A DNA stretch of 64,000 nt, taken from Branchiibius hedensis (GTDB lineage Bacteria; Actinomycetota; Actinomycetes; Actinomycetales; Dermatophilaceae). The notes under the pieces are model-generated. The model searched no databases. It saw only the letters and a program-made list of their open reading frames with translations, and was not told the DNA's origin. The stretch lies in assembly GCF_900108585.1 (NCBI RefSeq), contig NZ_UESZ01000001.1, positions 1,860,001 to 1,924,000 of the forward strand. The letters run 5' to 3'. Shown in pieces: positions 37,460 through 48,540 of the stretch (positions are counted from its first letter, which is position 1; each line of letters opens with the position of its first letter). The translations under genes and the position numbers were made by a program.

Positions 37460-38082
37460 CGTGCGCCCGCGTTCCAGGTCTCGATGCGCCACCCGTGCGC
37501 GCCCTCGATCACCGAACCCCAGTGGCAGTTCGAAAGCCCCCGGAACGCCAACCACGCCTGCTGCTGGGACAGCCCGACCAGCGCCGCGGTCAGCGCCCGA
37601 CCGCACATGCCGTGCGTCGCGATGACCGCGGTGCCGCCATCCGGCAGGGTCGGTAGCAGCTCCAGCGCCGCCTCCTTGGCCCGCTGCATGACCTGGGTCA
37701 GCGTCTCGCCATCGCCGCCGCGGGGCAGGTCCTCGCCCGCCTCGACGCGGGCCTGCATATCGGCGTACTTCTCCTTGACGTCGGCGGCGGTCAGGCCCGA
37801 CCACGAGCCGGCGTCGATCTCCCGGAACCGCTTGTCGAAGGTGATCGGCAGGTCGACCAGTTCCGCGAGGGCCTCCGCGGTCGCCGACGCGCGGGTCAGG
37901 TCCGAGGCCCAGATCGCGTCGATGTCATACGCAAGGAGCGCTTTCGCGCCCGCCCGGGCCTGCTCCTGGCCGAGTTCGGACAGCGGTACGTCGAGCTGCC
38001 CCTGCCAGCGCCCTTCGGCGTTGTAGGTCGTCTGCCCGTGCCGCCAGATGATCAGCCGGCGGCCGGTCGTGCTTTGGGTCAC
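37456..38082 (-). CDS. histidine phosphatase family protein
   Basis: 208 residues from a GTG that overlaps the rsfS stop (GTGA). RHG motif in IIWRHGQTTYN near residue 16, a WASDLTRASATAEAL helix, the acidic GD in GGDGETLTQV, and the second catalytic His in IATHGMCGRAL. This is the phosphoglycerate-mutase-like superfamily. In actinobacteria it commonly follows nadD-rsfS; the substrate may be a phosphosugar or 3-phosphoglycerate derivative. Confidence 0.85.
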   Translation of the reverse strand: MTQSTTGRRLIIWRHGQTTYNAEGRWQGQLDVPLSELGQEQARAGAKALLAYDIDAIWASDLTRASATAEALAELVDLPITFDKRFREIDAGSWSGLTAADVKEKYADMQARVEAGEDLPRGGDGETLTQVMQRAKEAALELLPTLPDGGTAVIATHGMCGRALTAALVGLSQQQAWLAFRGLSNCHWGSVIEGAHGWRIETWNAGAR

Positions 38083-38435
38083 GACGTGAGGTCGATCGTC
38101 GGGCAGTCGCGCCACAACCGGTCGAGCGCGTAGAACTCCCGCTCGTCCTCATGCTGCACGTGCACCACGATGTCGCCGAAGTCGAGCAGCACCCAGCGGT
38201 CGTCACGCTGCCCCTCGCGACGGATCGGCTTGACCCCCAACTCATGCAATCGCTCGATGATGCCGTCGACGATGGCCGAAACCTGGCGTTCGTTGTCCGC
38301 GGCGGCGACCACGAAAACGTCCGTCAGCGCCAACTGGTCGCTGACGTCGATCGCGATGACGCTGGTGGCCACCTTCTCGTCCGCGGCGGCTGCCGCGGCC
38401 TTGGCCAGATCGATGGCGCGCTGCGTTGCGGCCAC
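38079..38435 (-). CDS. rsfS: ribosome silencing factor RsfS
   Basis: 118 residues. The GTG at 38435 is preceded by AGGAGGGG. Typical signature: DVSDQLALTDVFVVAAADNERQVSAI, RDDRWVLLDFGDIVVHVQ and EREFYALDRLW. RsfS binds ribosomal protein uL14 and blocks subunit joining when nutrients are low. Coupled to the downstream phosphatase gene. Confidence 0.93.
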   Translation of the reverse strand: MAATQRAIDLAKAAAAAADEKVATSVIAIDVSDQLALTDVFVVAAADNERQVSAIVDGIIERLHELGVKPIRREGQRDDRWVLLDFGDIVVHVQHEDEREFYALDRLWRDCPTIDLTS

Positions 38436-38463
38436 TACCCCTCCTGATGTTGCTTGATGCGTT

Positions 38464-39057
38464 TCAGATCTCGGCGACCGGGTCGGTGTCCCCGGGCCGG
38501 TACAACGAATGTTTGCCGATGTACTGCACGACACCATCCGGCACGAGATACCAGACGGGATGTCCGTAGCGAACCCGCTCGCGCACGTCGGTCGAGCTGA
38601 TCGCCATCGCGGGCACCTCTTTGAGGACCACCCGATCAGCGGGCAGCCCGGAGCCGGACAACTCGTAACCCGGCCTGGTCACGCCGATGAACTGGGCCAG
38701 GTCCCAGAGCTGGTCCACGCCCTTCCACGACACGATCTGCGCCAAAGCGTCGGCGCCGGTGATGAAGAACAGTTCCGCGTCCGGACGCTGCTCCCGCAAG
38801 TCGGTGAGCGTGTCCAGGGTGTACGTCGGGCCAGGCCTGTCGATGTCGACCCGGCTGACCGTGAAGCGCGGGTTGGAGGCCGTCGCAATGACGGTCATCA
38901 GATAGCGATGCTCGGCGGGCGCAACCTCACGCTGGCTCTTCTGCCACGGCTGACCGGTGGGCACGAAGACAACCTCATCGAGATCCAGCAATGACTGGAC
39001 CTCGCTGGCCGCAACCAGGTGACCGTGATGGATCGGGTCGAACGTCCCACCCATCAC
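38464..39057 (-). CDS. nadD: nicotinate-nucleotide adenylyltransferase
   Basis: About 197 residues. [12 protein letters not shown] carries the nucleotidyltransferase HxGH motif near the start, with [23 protein letters not shown] and the late [10 protein letters not shown] (ISST/SxxR) motif. It adds AMP to nicotinate mononucleotide in NAD synthesis. The start is uncertain: GTG at 39057 leaves a short N-terminus, and CTG codons at 39063-39075 are in frame. Confidence 0.9.
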   Translation of the reverse strand: MMGGTFDPIHHGHLVAASEVQSLLDLDEVVFVPTGQPWQKSQREVAPAEHRYLMTVIATASNPRFTVSRVDIDRPGPTYTLDTLTDLREQRPDAELFFITGADALAQIVSWKGVDQLWDLAQFIGVTRPGYELSGSGLPADRVVLKEVPAMAISSTDVRERVRYGHPVWYLVPDGVVQYIGKHSLYRPGDTDPVAEI

Positions 39058-39071
39058 CCCCAGGCGCAGGG

Positions 39072-39260
39072 TCAGTGCCCTTGCTTGCTGTGGTCCTGCG
39101 GGACGCCCTTGCCGACCGTGCGACGGAAGAACCACAACACCCCGAGCAGGGCTGCGAAGAACAGGAGCCCGAGGACGCCGTACGCCCAGTGCGGCATCGG
39201 CAGTTCGTTCTCTTCGAGTTTGGGCACGGCCTGAGCCAGCGAAACCAAGGACGACGACAT
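39072..39260 (-). CDS. small single-span membrane protein, 62 aa
   Basis: [28 protein letters not shown]-, then a hydrophobic helix ([17 protein letters not shown]) and a basic/His tail. Found directly upstream of nadD on the same strand, as in many actinobacteria. Function unknown. Confidence 0.7.
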   Translation of the reverse strand: MSSSLVSLAQAVPKLEENELPMPHWAYGVLGLLFFAALLGVLWFFRRTVGKGVPQDHSKQGH

Positions 39261-39333
39261 GGCGCCTATCGTATCGGTGCCACCGGCGAGGTGCGTCATC
39301 TGTCGACACACCGGTTATCCCACGCCCGCTCGG

Positions 39334-39339
39334 TATCCT
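39334..39339 (+). promoter_or_regulatory. -10 box TATCCT upstream of glycosyltransferase
   Basis: Eight bases before the ATG at 39348, suggesting a leaderless or nearly leaderless transcript in the host chromosome. Confidence 0.4.
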
Positions 39340-39347
39340 GCACGGTG

Positions 39348-40346
39348 ATGGATCCGATCTTTCTCACCGTTGTTGTGCCGCTCTACAACGAGGCGGCGGT
39401 CCTTCCGCTGCTCGTGGACCGGTTGCGGCCGGTGCTGGACGACCTGGGTCGGTCATACGAGGTAGTGGCCGTCGACGACGGCTCCACCGACACCACGGCG
39501 GCGGTGCTCAGCCGGTTCAGTCGCCAGTGGCCGCAGCTACGTATCGTCCGCCTCCGGGCCAACGCCGGCCACCAGGCCGCCATCTCGGCCGGACTCGAGC
39601 GGTCCCGCGGTGCGTGGGTGGTCACGATCGACGCGGACCTGCAGGATCCGCCAGAGACCATCCGCGAGATGATCGACGCGGCGCTGCGCGAACGCGTCGA
39701 TGTCGTCTATGGCGTGCGCACCGACCGCAGCAGTGACACGGCCTTCAAACGGCACACCGCGGCGGCGTTCTACCGACTGGTCGGTGGCATCTCCGGCACC
39801 AATGCCCCGCGCGACGCCGGGGACTTCCGCTTGATGTCGCGGGCAACCGTTGATGCGGTGAACACGCTGCCGGAGGCCAACCGGGTGCTGCGCCTGGTCG
39901 TGCCGACCCTGGGTTTCCCCTCAGCCGAGGTCGGGTACCGCCGCGCAGAACGGGCCGCGGGTTCGTCGAAGTACCCGCTGTCGAAGATGCTCAAACTCAG
40001 CATCGACTCGATTACCGGCTTCTCGATGGCCCCGCTGCGATTGGCGACGTGGTTCGGCCTGGGTGGCTTCGCGATCGCGGTCGCGCTGCTGGCGTACGCC
40101 ATCATCAGCAAAGTGGTCGGCAACACCACCCCGGGTTGGACCTCGACCCTGCTGGTCGTCGCCGGTTTCGGTGGCCTGCAACTGCTGTGCCTGGGGATTC
40201 TCGGTGAGTACGTCGGACGGGTGTATCTGCAGCAGCAGCAACGACCGACCTATTACGTCGGCTACGACTCCCTGTTGGCGCCGCCGCCGTCAGACGACGC
40301 CGACCTGGCGGCGCCGCAGGACCAGCAGTCTCACGACCGGATCTGA
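39348..40346 (+). CDS. family 2 polyprenol-phosphate glycosyltransferase
   Basis: 332 residues. GT2 fold with [35 protein letters not shown] (DxD-like) and [12 protein letters not shown], then two C-terminal membrane helices ([17 protein letters not shown] and [20 protein letters not shown]). This is the GtrB/DPM1-like group that charges a polyprenyl phosphate with a sugar. Converges on proA with a 16-base overlap at the 3' ends. Confidence 0.85.
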   Translation: MDPIFLTVVVPLYNEAAVLPLLVDRLRPVLDDLGRSYEVVAVDDGSTDTTAAVLSRFSRQWPQLRIVRLRANAGHQAAISAGLERSRGAWVVTIDADLQDPPETIREMIDAALRERVDVVYGVRTDRSSDTAFKRHTAAAFYRLVGGISGTNAPRDAGDFRLMSRATVDAVNTLPEANRVLRLVVPTLGFPSAEVGYRRAERAAGSSKYPLSKMLKLSIDSITGFSMAPLRLATWFGLGGFAIAVALLAYAIISKVVGNTTPGWTSTLLVVAGFGGLQLLCLGILGEYVGRVYLQQQQRPTYYVGYDSLLAPPPSDDADLAAPQDQQSHDRI

Positions 40347-41632
40347 CCGTCGCCCTCCAGCACCCACTTGGTGCTGGTGAGCTCCGGCAGCGCCATCGGT
40401 CCGCGGGCATGAAGCTTCTGGGTGGAGATGCCGATCTCGGCGCCCATCCCGAACTGCCCACCGTCGGTGAAGGCCGACGAGGCATTGACCGCAACGACCG
40501 CTGCGTCGACGCGGGCCACGAACCGCCTTGCTGCAGCGCGGTTCTCCGTGACGATGACCTCGGTATGCCGGCTGCCGAAGGCGTTGATGTGATCGATCGC
40601 CGCGTCGGCTGAGTCAACGACACCGACGGCGATTTCCGCATCGAGGTACTCAGTGCGCCAGTCCTGCTCGGTCGCCGGGTCGAACCCGACGCCGGTGTCC
40701 TGCGCCACCACCCCGGCCCGCTCGTCCAGGTGCAGGCGCACCCCGCGAGTGGCGAAATCGCCCAGGATGGTGGGGAGGAACGTTGCAGCCACATCGCGGT
40801 GCACCAGCAGCGTCTCCGCGGCGTTGCACACACTGGTCCGGCGCAGCTTGGAGTTGATCACGATCTCGCGAGCCATCACCAGGTCCGCGGCGGAGTCCAC
40901 GTAGACGTGCACATTGCCGATGCCCGTTTCGATCACCGGCACGGTCGCACCCAGCACCACCGTCTGGATCAAACCGGCGCCGCCGCGTGGGATCACCAGG
41001 TCCACCAGACCACGAGCGGTGATCAGCGCGGTCACGTCCTCGCGGCCGCCGTCGAGCAACTGGACGCTGTCGGCGGGCAGTCCGTGCTCGGCCAGCGCCG
41101 AGCGCAGCGCCGCCACGATCACGGCGTTGGACTGTGCGGCCGCCGAACCACCACGCAGGATCATCGCGTTGCCGCTCTTGACCCCCAGTGCCGCGGCATC
41201 CGCGGTCACGTTGGGCCGCGACTCGTAGATCATCCCGACCACGCCCATCGGGACCCGGACCTGGCGGATCTGCAGCCCGTTGGGCAACGTCGAACCGCGC
41301 AGCACCTCACCGGTCGGATCCGGCAGCGCAATCACCTCGCGCACCGCGTCGGCGATCTGCGCGATCCGCTCCGGGGTCAGTCGCAACCGGTCCTGCAGTC
41401 CGTCGTTCATCCCCTCGGCGCGACCGCGCTCCAGATCCGCCGCGTTGGCTGCCACGATCTCGTCGGTGCGGTCCACCAACGCCTGCGCCATCGCGGCCAG
41501 AGCACCGTCCTTGTCGGCCCGCGTCGCCAGCGCCAGGTCCGCGGCGGCCAGCTGAGCGCGCCGCGCCACCTCGTGCACGCGGCGTACCGACTCCTGCTGG
41601 GCGTCAGCGGGCGCCTCGGTCACGATCGTCAT
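40331..41632 (-). CDS. proA: glutamate-5-semialdehyde dehydrogenase (gamma-glutamyl phosphate reductase)
   Basis: 433 residues. [42 protein letters not shown] and the catalytic Cys in [18 protein letters not shown] are typical ProA. Second step of proline synthesis. The usual neighbour proB lies 3.4 kb away, separated by a DedA-like and an RCC1-repeat gene, which is atypical. Confidence 0.95.
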   Translation of the reverse strand: MTIVTEAPADAQQESVRRVHEVARRAQLAAADLALATRADKDGALAAMAQALVDRTDEIVAANAADLERGRAEGMNDGLQDRLRLTPERIAQIADAVREVIALPDPTGEVLRGSTLPNGLQIRQVRVPMGVVGMIYESRPNVTADAAALGVKSGNAMILRGGSAAAQSNAVIVAALRSALAEHGLPADSVQLLDGGREDVTALITARGLVDLVIPRGGAGLIQTVVLGATVPVIETGIGNVHVYVDSAADLVMAREIVINSKLRRTSVCNAAETLLVHRDVAATFLPTILGDFATRGVRLHLDERAGVVAQDTGVGFDPATEQDWRTEYLDAEIAVGVVDSADAAIDHINAFGSRHTEVIVTENRAAARRFVARVDAAVVAVNASSAFTDGGQFGMGAEIGISTQKLHARGPMALPELTSTKWVLEGDGQIRS

Positions 41633-41706
41633 GTTTACTGTCGGGCCTCCTTCCTCGTCTCCGGGCCTCGCTTCGCTCGTTTCCTCAACTCGGTCGGCCC
41701 TCACCG

Positions 41707-42525
41707 TTATAGCGTACGGCGATCGCCGGGCTCGTCCTGCTCGTCCCGTTCCTCGCGCAACCCCTGCCGTACCTCGTCCACGGCGATGTCGGACGCGATG
41801 GCGTCCTCGGACAGGACCTGCGTGCCGCCGCCTCCGCGACTGTTGCGCCACAAGACCGAGCCGACCACCAGGACCAACGCCACGATGCTCAGGTAGAAGC
41901 TGTACTTGGCCAGCAGGTCGACGAAGTCCTTGGCGGGCTGACCGATCAGGAAGCCGAGGTACATCCACAGACCGCGATAGAGCACGGCCGCGATGAAGTC
42001 CAGCAGCAGGAATTTGCGCAGCCGCATCCCCACGTCGCCGACGAACGCGTAGACGATCGCCGAGGGCAGGAACGGCACGAACCAGCACGCGATCATCGCC
42101 AGCGACCCGAAACGGCGGGCCAGGTGCTCGGCGTACCGACCCGTGCGAGCTGCCCACCGCGATCGGCCACTGATCACCTCGATCAGGTTGTGGCCCCACA
42201 GCCGGCCCGCCCACCACCAGATCCAGTCGAACTTGATCGAGGTCAGCGCAGCCATCAGCAAACCCAGCGGCCACCAGTGGGTCTCTCCCAGCGCAGCCTT
42301 CGCGCCGATGTCGACCATCGCGATGTTGGAGCCGGTCACCGCAGCCAGCGCCCAGGTGTTCAGACCCAGGATGATCGGTCGCAGCGGGATCATCACCAGC
42401 CCGTAGACACCGACCAGCGCGATCGCCGACCAGCACCACAGCTCCTTGCGGCTGGGTTTACCGCTCCAGGGCAGCTTCGGGTCGTCCCACCACTCCCGCT
42501 TGGCGGCGGGGTTCTCGCTGGTCAT
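41707..42525 (-). CDS. DedA-like (VTT-domain) membrane protein
   Basis: 272 residues from the ATG at 42525 (GAGGACC 8 bases upstream). Membrane helices at about 35-55, 75-110, 160-195 and 215-235, with a re-entrant [13 protein letters not shown] and [19 protein letters not shown] region characteristic of DedA/VTT proteins, which handle lipid carriers or membrane homeostasis. The C-terminus is acidic and charged. Confidence 0.75.
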   Translation of the reverse strand: MTSENPAAKREWWDDPKLPWSGKPSRKELWCWSAIALVGVYGLVMIPLRPIILGLNTWALAAVTGSNIAMVDIGAKAALGETHWWPLGLLMAALTSIKFDWIWWWAGRLWGHNLIEVISGRSRWAARTGRYAEHLARRFGSLAMIACWFVPFLPSAIVYAFVGDVGMRLRKFLLLDFIAAVLYRGLWMYLGFLIGQPAKDFVDLLAKYSFYLSIVALVLVVGSVLWRNSRGGGGTQVLSEDAIASDIAVDEVRQGLREERDEQDEPGDRRTL

Positions 42526-42658
42526 TCGGGTGGTCCTCACGATCGGGAAACCGGCCGCGCCGGATCGGGCAGGGCGGCCCCGTACATGCTAGGTGACCGC
42601 GACCGACCGTTCGTAGGTCAACCAACGTGGCAACGACGGGGACTGGTTCCCCGTGCCC

Positions 42659-44929
42659 CTACCCGAAGCCGAGGACTTTGACCGGCGTGCTGGTTGCGCC
42701 ACTGTCCTGGCCGTCGCCGAGCAGACCTACCCCTTGGCGGCTACCCCAACAGACCACACCGCCGGTGGTCCGCACGGCGCATGAGGAATTCCCACCAGCC
42801 GAGACTTCGACGACGTCTGATCCCAGTCCCGAGACCACCCGCGGACCGGTGAGCGAACCTGACGGTGCACCGGCCTGCCCGGAACTGTTGTCTCCCCAGC
42901 ATTGGGCCGCGGAACCCGTCGTGACGATGCACCCGTGCCAGTAGGACAGGCTCATCATCTGCGGTCGCTGCAATCCGGGGATCTGGGCCAGGCCCGTGGC
43001 AACCCCCGACCCCCGCCCCCAGCACGAGTGGCCGTTCGACGTGCCGGTCACGCAACTCATGTCGCTGCCAGTCACGATGCCCGTGGCTGCGGAGACTCCC
43101 TTGACCGTGACCGGCTCGGTGCGCACAACTACCCCATCGACAGTTCCATCACCATCGCCCAGCATGTTGTTGTTGGCCCGGCCCCAACAGCGCGCCGTAC
43201 CATCGATCAGCAGCGCGCAACTGTGGTCGAATCCAGCCGACACCAGCCGAGCACTCGTCACGCCGGTGACAAATGTCGGGTAGTACGTCTGGTCGGTTGT
43301 CCCGTTGCCCAGTTGGCCCAGGTCGTTGCGTCCCCAACACTGGACCTGACCACTGGCCAGCACGGCGCAGGTGTGCTCGTACCCCGCCTCGATGGACGTG
43401 GCTGACCCGGCGAGGGCGACGCGCACCGGAGCGGGTTCTGCGCCGCTGGGGCGGCCGAGCTGCTGGTTCCAGTTATCGCCCCAGCACCACACGACCCCCT
43501 GCCGGGTCAGGGCACACATGTGGGTGCTACCCGCCGCCGCGCTCTTCACATCGCTGAGACCCACGACGTCCATCGGCACCGCTGAGAAGCCCTTCGACGT
43601 GCCCGGGATGCCCGCGCCGAGCTGGCCGCTCCAGTTGTTGCCCCAGCACCGCATCGTCCCCGTCGAGAGGACTGCGCAGGCCTGGTTCACGCCGACCGCG
43701 ACCTGCGTCGCCGCTGCATCGGGAGTGACCCAGTAGCCGGTGATGTCCAGGATCAGGTCGGTCTCCGCACTGGACGAGACGGTGACCGCACCGTTCCAAC
43801 CCAGCTTGAGTGTGACCGCATTGGCAGCCGTCATACCGGCGGCGAAGTTCACGCTCGACACAACCGGCGTCTCGCCGGACGGCCCGGCGGCGGGAACCGC
43901 AGCCAGGTATCCGGCACTCGAGGGTCGCACCGCGGTGACGGTCGCTTGGACTGCCTCGATCCCTGTCTTGGGTAACCCATTCGTACCGGCCAGCCGGATG
44001 GTCACCCCGCCGGTGGCGGGGACCCGGACCCGTGTAGCGCCGACACCATAGCGGGTGTCAAGCGCCCGCACCGGGGTGACCGGCGTGTAGGTCGAGCCGC
44101 TGCCGATCCAGCCAGCAACGTCCACGATGAGATGTGCCGACGACGAGGTATAGATGTTGAACCGGCCCTGCGCGTCCAGGGCCGCGATGGCCAACCCAGC
44201 GGCTGTCCGTTTCGCGGCGAAGTTCACCGAAGAGGCGGTCGGCCGTGGCACCCCCACGGGATAGACCTGTGCGTACCCATCACCTGCAGGCGAGACCACC
44301 GTGACGTTGACTATCGCCGCCGTGGCACCGGAGGGCGGCACTCCTGCTTTGCCACCCAGCGCGATGGTCGTGGTCGAACCCGCCGCTCGGGCGACGCCGG
44401 TGCTGCGGGAGTCGACGACTCGGGACGGGGTCACGGCCGTGTAACCGCCGCCGACCGGGAAGTACCCCATCACATCAACCAGCAGATGTGCGGCTGAAGC
44501 GGTATAGACGGAAATCTGGCCGTTCTTGCCGATGTTGGCGACTGCCTGGTTCGCGACGGTTTCCCCCGTCACGTAGTTGATGGAGGAGACAACGGGACGA
44601 GTGGCACCGGCCGGAAACACGGCGGCCCAACCGGACTTGGCCGGACTCACGACCGTCAGATTCATCACGACGGCCGATACCCCGCTCGTGGGGATTCCGG
44701 CCCGTCCGGTGACGGTCACCGATCTGGTCGATCCAGCCTCAGGACGGGCCCCGGATCGGGTGTCCATCATTCGGGTCGGTGCCGTCGCGATCATGTTTGC
44801 GACCTTGGCCGATGCGGGGCTCGCAGTGAGAGGCGCGGCGGTGGCCTGCGGCTGGGCCGCTGGCGCTAATAAGGCGAGTGCCGCCACCAGAAATGACACG
44901 ATCCCCGTCGCGACAACGCGCCCCATCAC
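42659..44929 (-). CDS. secreted protein with beta-rich surface modules and RCC1 repeats
   Basis: 756 residues. Signal peptide to about ATAAP. Residues about 50-400 contain three similar beta-rich modules, each beginning with a TRxxDTRSG-like line (MMDTRSG, VVDSRSTG, ALDTRYGVG) and ending LLVDVMGY or LIVDVAGW, a pattern of actinobacterial surface proteins. The C-terminal half has RCC1-type repeats (HTCAVLASGQVQCWGRNDLGQLG and similar, about seven). Likely a wall-associated beta-propeller protein of unknown role. Starts at ATG 44929. Confidence 0.75.
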   Translation of the reverse strand: MMGRVVATGIVSFLVAALALLAPAAQPQATAAPLTASPASAKVANMIATAPTRMMDTRSGARPEAGSTRSVTVTGRAGIPTSGVSAVVMNLTVVSPAKSGWAAVFPAGATRPVVSSINYVTGETVANQAVANIGKNGQISVYTASAAHLLVDVMGYFPVGGGYTAVTPSRVVDSRSTGVARAAGSTTTIALGGKAGVPPSGATAAIVNVTVVSPAGDGYAQVYPVGVPRPTASSVNFAAKRTAAGLAIAALDAQGRFNIYTSSSAHLIVDVAGWIGSGSTYTPVTPVRALDTRYGVGATRVRVPATGGVTIRLAGTNGLPKTGIEAVQATVTAVRPSSAGYLAAVPAAGPSGETPVVSSVNFAAGMTAANAVTLKLGWNGAVTVSSSAETDLILDITGYWVTPDAAATQVAVGVNQACAVLSTGTMRCWGNNWSGQLGAGIPGTSKGFSAVPMDVVGLSDVKSAAAGSTHMCALTRQGVVWCWGDNWNQQLGRPSGAEPAPVRVALAGSATSIEAGYEHTCAVLASGQVQCWGRNDLGQLGNGTTDQTYYPTFVTGVTSARLVSAGFDHSCALLIDGTARCWGRANNNMLGDGDGTVDGVVVRTEPVTVKGVSAATGIVTGSDMSCVTGTSNGHSCWGRGSGVATGLAQIPGLQRPQMMSLSYWHGCIVTTGSAAQCWGDNSSGQAGAPSGSLTGPRVVSGLGSDVVEVSAGGNSSCAVRTTGGVVCWGSRQGVGLLGDGQDSGATSTPVKVLGFG

Positions 44930-45025
44930 CCAAGCCCCCCTACAGCATCGCCCGTCGACGCCGGGCTCACCCTAACCAATGCTGGGTGGAAGCTTGACGC
45001 ATCCTGCGAAATTACTGTGTCCAGG

Positions 45026-46174
45026 TCAGAGCAGCACGAGGTCGTCGCGGTGGACGACCTCACGGTGGTACTCCGGGCCGAGTGTCGCCGCAAGTTCCTT
45101 GGTGCGGCGACCCAGGAGGCCGGGCAGCTCCCGGGAATCGTAAGTCACCAGCCCGCGAGCCACCCGGGTGCCGGATTCGTCCACCAGATCAACGGGGTCA
45201 CCCGCGGCGAAGGTTCCCTCGACCGCCTTGATCCCGGCCGGCAGCAACGACTTCCCGCGCTGGGTGACCGCGGCCACCGCCCCAGCATCCAACACCAACC
45301 GGCCCTGAGGGGTGGTCGCATGCGCGATCCACAGCCGCCGGGCCCGGCCGCGCGCGGCGGTCGGAGCGAACGCGGTCCCCACGTCGTCGCCGGTGAGCGC
45401 CGCCGCGGCGTTGGCCGCGCTGGTCAGCAGAGTCGGCACACCGGCCGAGGTCGCGATCGCCGCGGCTTCGACCTTGGTCACCATGCCGCCGGTGCCGACC
45501 CCTGTGCCTACTCCCCCGATATCCACCCCGGCGATCGCCTCAGGGCCGGGCACGAAGGGGATGCGCGACGTACCCGGATGCGACGGCGGACCGTCGTAGA
45601 GCGCGTCGACGTCGGACAGCAGCACCAATGCCTCCGCGTCGATCAGGTGCGCGACCAGCGCGGCCAGCCGGTCGTTGTCACCGAAGCGGATCTCCTGGGT
45701 GGCGACCGTGTCGTTCTCGTTGACGATCGGCACAACCCCGAGGGCCAGCAATCGCTCCAGGGTGCGGCGCGCGTTGGTGTAGTGCCCGCGCCTCGTCACG
45801 TCGTCCGCCGTGAGCAGCACCTGACCGGTGATGATCCCGTGCGCGGAGAACGCCCGGTCGTACGCCGCGAGGAGGGCTCCCTGCCCCACGCTGGCGGCCG
45901 CCTGCTGAGTGGCCAGATCGCGGGGGCGGCGACGCAGGCCCAGTGGAGTCATTCCGGTCGCGATGGCCCCGGAGGACACCAGCACGACCCCGGAACCGGC
46001 CGCGCGCCGGGCCGCGAGCGCCACGACCAACGTCTCCAGCTTTTCCGGCAGCAGCCCACCGGTGGCCCGGGTCAGCGAACTCGAGCCGACCTTGACGACC
46101 AGCGGCGAGGCACCGGCGATCCGCGCTCGGACAGCCGATGGATCGCCGTACGCCGTGTGCTCAGTGCTCGCCAT
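45026..46174 (-). CDS. proB: glutamate 5-kinase
   Basis: 382 residues. KVGSSSLTR near the N-terminus, [23 protein letters not shown] and [14 protein letters not shown] are typical, with a C-terminal PUA domain ([14 protein letters not shown]). First step of proline synthesis. The start overlaps the obgE end by 14 bases. Confidence 0.95.
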   Translation of the reverse strand: MASTEHTAYGDPSAVRARIAGASPLVVKVGSSSLTRATGGLLPEKLETLVVALAARRAAGSGVVLVSSGAIATGMTPLGLRRRPRDLATQQAAASVGQGALLAAYDRAFSAHGIITGQVLLTADDVTRRGHYTNARRTLERLLALGVVPIVNENDTVATQEIRFGDNDRLAALVAHLIDAEALVLLSDVDALYDGPPSHPGTSRIPFVPGPEAIAGVDIGGVGTGVGTGGMVTKVEAAAIATSAGVPTLLTSAANAAAALTGDDVGTAFAPTAARGRARRLWIAHATTPQGRLVLDAGAVAAVTQRGKSLLPAGIKAVEGTFAAGDPVDLVDESGTRVARGLVTYDSRELPGLLGRRTKELAATLGPEYHREVVHRDDLVLL

Positions 46175-47723
46175 CGTTTCCGTCGATCTGGGGTGCCTCG
46201 ACCTCCACGGGGTCCCGGTCGGTCCACAGACCGGCCTTGCGCTCGGCGGCCAGTTCCTCGCGGGCCTCCCGCTGGGCGTCCTTGCGGCCGTGGAACTGCT
46301 CGCGCTTCTCAGCGCGGGTCGGCCGATGGGTGTCTTCCAAGCGGATGTCGGTGCCACGGCGGCCGAGCAACTCCGCTCCCGCCGACAAGGTCGGCTCCCA
46401 GTCGAAGACGACCGAGTTGTCCTCCGGACCGATCAGCACGGTCGAACCGGGCACGGCACCGGCCTTGAACAGTTCGTCCTCGACGCCGAGCCGGTTCAGG
46501 CGGTCGGCGAGGTAGCCGACCGCTTCGTCGTTGCTGAAGTCGGTCTGGCGCACCCAGCGGGTGGGGCGCTCGCCAATCACCCGGAACACCTCACCGTCGG
46601 CCGTGTGCTCGACCTTGACCCGGAAGCCGGACTCGTCGACCGCCTTGGGCCGCAGCACGATTCGCGGAGCGATGGCCACCGCCGACTCGATCTCGGCGCG
46701 CGCTTCGCGCACGTGCCGGGCGAGGGCGAAGGTGAGCTCACGCAGACCACGGTGGGCGACGGCGCTGACGATGAAGACCTCCAGACCGCGGGCCTCCAGA
46801 TCCGGTTTGACCATCTCAGCCAGATCGAGGGCCTCGGGGACGTCGGCCTTGTTGAGCACCACGATCCGGGTCCGCTCGGACAACGGCTTGCCGCCGAGGG
46901 TGTCGTCGGCGACGTACTCGGACAATTCGTGCTCGATGGCTTCCAGGTCGCTCATCGGATCCCGACCCGGTTCGAGGGTCGCGCAGTCGATGACGTGCAC
47001 CAGTACCGAGCAGCGCTCGACGTGGCGCAGGAACTCCAGGCCGAGGCCCTTGCCCTGGCTGGCGCCGGGGATCAGACCTGGCACGTCGGCGATCGTGAAC
47101 CGCTCGGAACCGGCGGTGACCACACCCAGGTTGGGCACCAGAGTCGTGAACGGGTAGTCGGCGATCTTGGGTTTGGCGGCGGACAGCACGGACACCAGTG
47201 ACGACTTGCCCGCGCTGGGGAAGCCGATCAGGGCGACGTCCGCGAGCGTCTTCAGCTCCAGGACCACGTCGCGCTCGTCACCGGGCTCACCCAGCAACGC
47301 AAAACCGGGGGCTTTACGGCGCGGGGAGGCCAGCGCCTTGTTCCCCAGACCGCCCCGCCCACCGGCAGCCACGACGTACTGCTGCCCGGGTCCGACCAGA
47401 TCGGCCAGCACATCACCCCGGGAGTCCTTGACCATGGTGCCTTCAGGCACCGGCAGGATCAGGTCCTCGCCGTCAGCGCCGTTCTTCTCATCGCCGGCGC
47501 CGGGTTTGCCGTTCGGTGCTTTGCGGTGCGGGCTGTGGTGGTAGTCCAGCAGGGTGGTGATCTGGGGGTCGGCGACCAGGATGACGCTGCCACCCTTACC
47601 GCCGTTACCGCCGTCGGGACCACCCAGCGGTTTGAACTTTTCGCGGTGCACGGAGGCAACGCCGTGCCCACCGGCGCCGGCGGCCACGTGCAGGACGACG
47701 CGGTCGACGAAGGTGGTGGCCAC
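46161..47723 (-). CDS. obgE: GTPase ObgE/CgtA
   Basis: 520 residues. The N-terminal Gly-rich Obg domain ([29 protein letters not shown]) precedes a GTPase domain with [22 protein letters not shown] and NKADV, then a C-terminal OCT-like region and a charged tail. Ribosome assembly and stress GTPase. Confidence 0.95.
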   Translation of the reverse strand: MATTFVDRVVLHVAAGAGGHGVASVHREKFKPLGGPDGGNGGKGGSVILVADPQITTLLDYHHSPHRKAPNGKPGAGDEKNGADGEDLILPVPEGTMVKDSRGDVLADLVGPGQQYVVAAGGRGGLGNKALASPRRKAPGFALLGEPGDERDVVLELKTLADVALIGFPSAGKSSLVSVLSAAKPKIADYPFTTLVPNLGVVTAGSERFTIADVPGLIPGASQGKGLGLEFLRHVERCSVLVHVIDCATLEPGRDPMSDLEAIEHELSEYVADDTLGGKPLSERTRIVVLNKADVPEALDLAEMVKPDLEARGLEVFIVSAVAHRGLRELTFALARHVREARAEIESAVAIAPRIVLRPKAVDESGFRVKVEHTADGEVFRVIGERPTRWVRQTDFSNDEAVGYLADRLNRLGVEDELFKAGAVPGSTVLIGPEDNSVVFDWEPTLSAGAELLGRRGTDIRLEDTHRPTRAEKREQFHGRKDAQREAREELAAERKAGLWTDRDPVEVEAPQIDGNDGEH

Positions 47724-47756
47724 GGGAATTCCTATCTGTAGAGCAGTAAAGAAACA

Positions 47757-47792
47757 ACGGACGGGCTCGAAGTCAGCTTCGAGCCCGTCCGT
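47757..47792 (-). terminator. 16-bp stem terminator after rpmA
   Basis: On the minus strand, ACGGACGGGCTCGAAG, a 4-base loop and its complement are followed by TGTTTCTTT. Separates the rplU-rpmA unit from obgE. Confidence 0.75.
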
Positions 47793-47816
47793 TCACGGTG
47801 TGCGGTAGTCGCAGGC

Positions 47817-48083
47817 TCAGGCGTCCTGCGGCTCCGGGGTCACGATGTTGATCGTCTTGCGGCCACGCTTGCTGCCGAACTCGACCGCACCGGCGGTCAG
47901 GGCGAACAGCGTGTCGTCCTTGCCACGGCCGACGTTCTCGCCGGGGTGGAAGTGGGTGCCGCGCTGGCGGACGATGATCTCGCCGGCCTTGACCTGCTGG
48001 CCACCGAACCGCTTCACGCCGAGGCGCTGGGAGTTCGAGTCGCGACCGTTACGGGTGGAGGATGCACCCTTCTTGTGTGCCAT
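47817..48083 (-). CDS. rpmA: 50S ribosomal protein L27
   Basis: 88 residues starting [28 protein letters not shown], with [17 protein letters not shown]. Typical bL27 without a cleaved N-terminal extension. Confidence 0.97.
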   Translation of the reverse strand: MAHKKGASSTRNGRDSNSQRLGVKRFGGQQVKAGEIIVRQRGTHFHPGENVGRGKDDTLFALTAGAVEFGSKRGRKTINIVTPEPQDA

Positions 48084-48127
48084 AGCTACTCAGCCTTCTT
48101 CTCGTGTCGTCGATACGGTGCGAGGCC

Positions 48128-48436
48128 TCAGGCCTCGATCGCCGTGACCTTGACCTGGGTCAGCGGCTGGCGGTGGCCCTGACGCTTGCGGTAACCGGTC
48201 TTGTTCTTGTACTTGATGATCGTGATCTTGGGGCCCTTGGTCGCCGCGACGACCTCGGCCTTCACGGTCACCTTCGCCAACTTGGCGGCGTCGCTGGTCA
48301 CCTTGTCACCGTCGACCAGCAGCAGCGGCTTGAGGTCGATGGTGTCGCCGGCGGAAACCGCGACCTTGTCAATGGTCAGGACGTCGCCCACGGAGACCTT
48401 CTCCTGGCGACCGCCCGCGCGAACAATCGCGTACAC
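48128..48436 (-). CDS. rplU: 50S ribosomal protein L21
   Basis: 102 residues from the GTG at 48436, preceded by AAAGG at 10 bases. [18 protein letters not shown] start and [19 protein letters not shown] near the end. Cotranscribed with rpmA. Confidence 0.96.
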   Translation of the reverse strand: MYAIVRAGGRQEKVSVGDVLTIDKVAVSAGDTIDLKPLLLVDGDKVTSDAAKLAKVTVKAEVVAATKGPKITIIKYKNKTGYRKRQGHRQPLTQVKVTAIEA

Positions 48437-48540
48437 GTCGAAACTGCCTTTCGGTTCTGGTGCACTCGCTCGGTATGACCGGCCAGTAGCTACCCCTGGT
48501 GAGAGGGACACCGGCTCGGTGGGCGCACCGACTATCTAGA

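Noticed and set aside
43924-43932. GTCGCACCG inside the RCC1-repeat gene
   Set aside because: Lacks the flanking C and T, is inside a coding sequence and not next to a start codon; likely chance.
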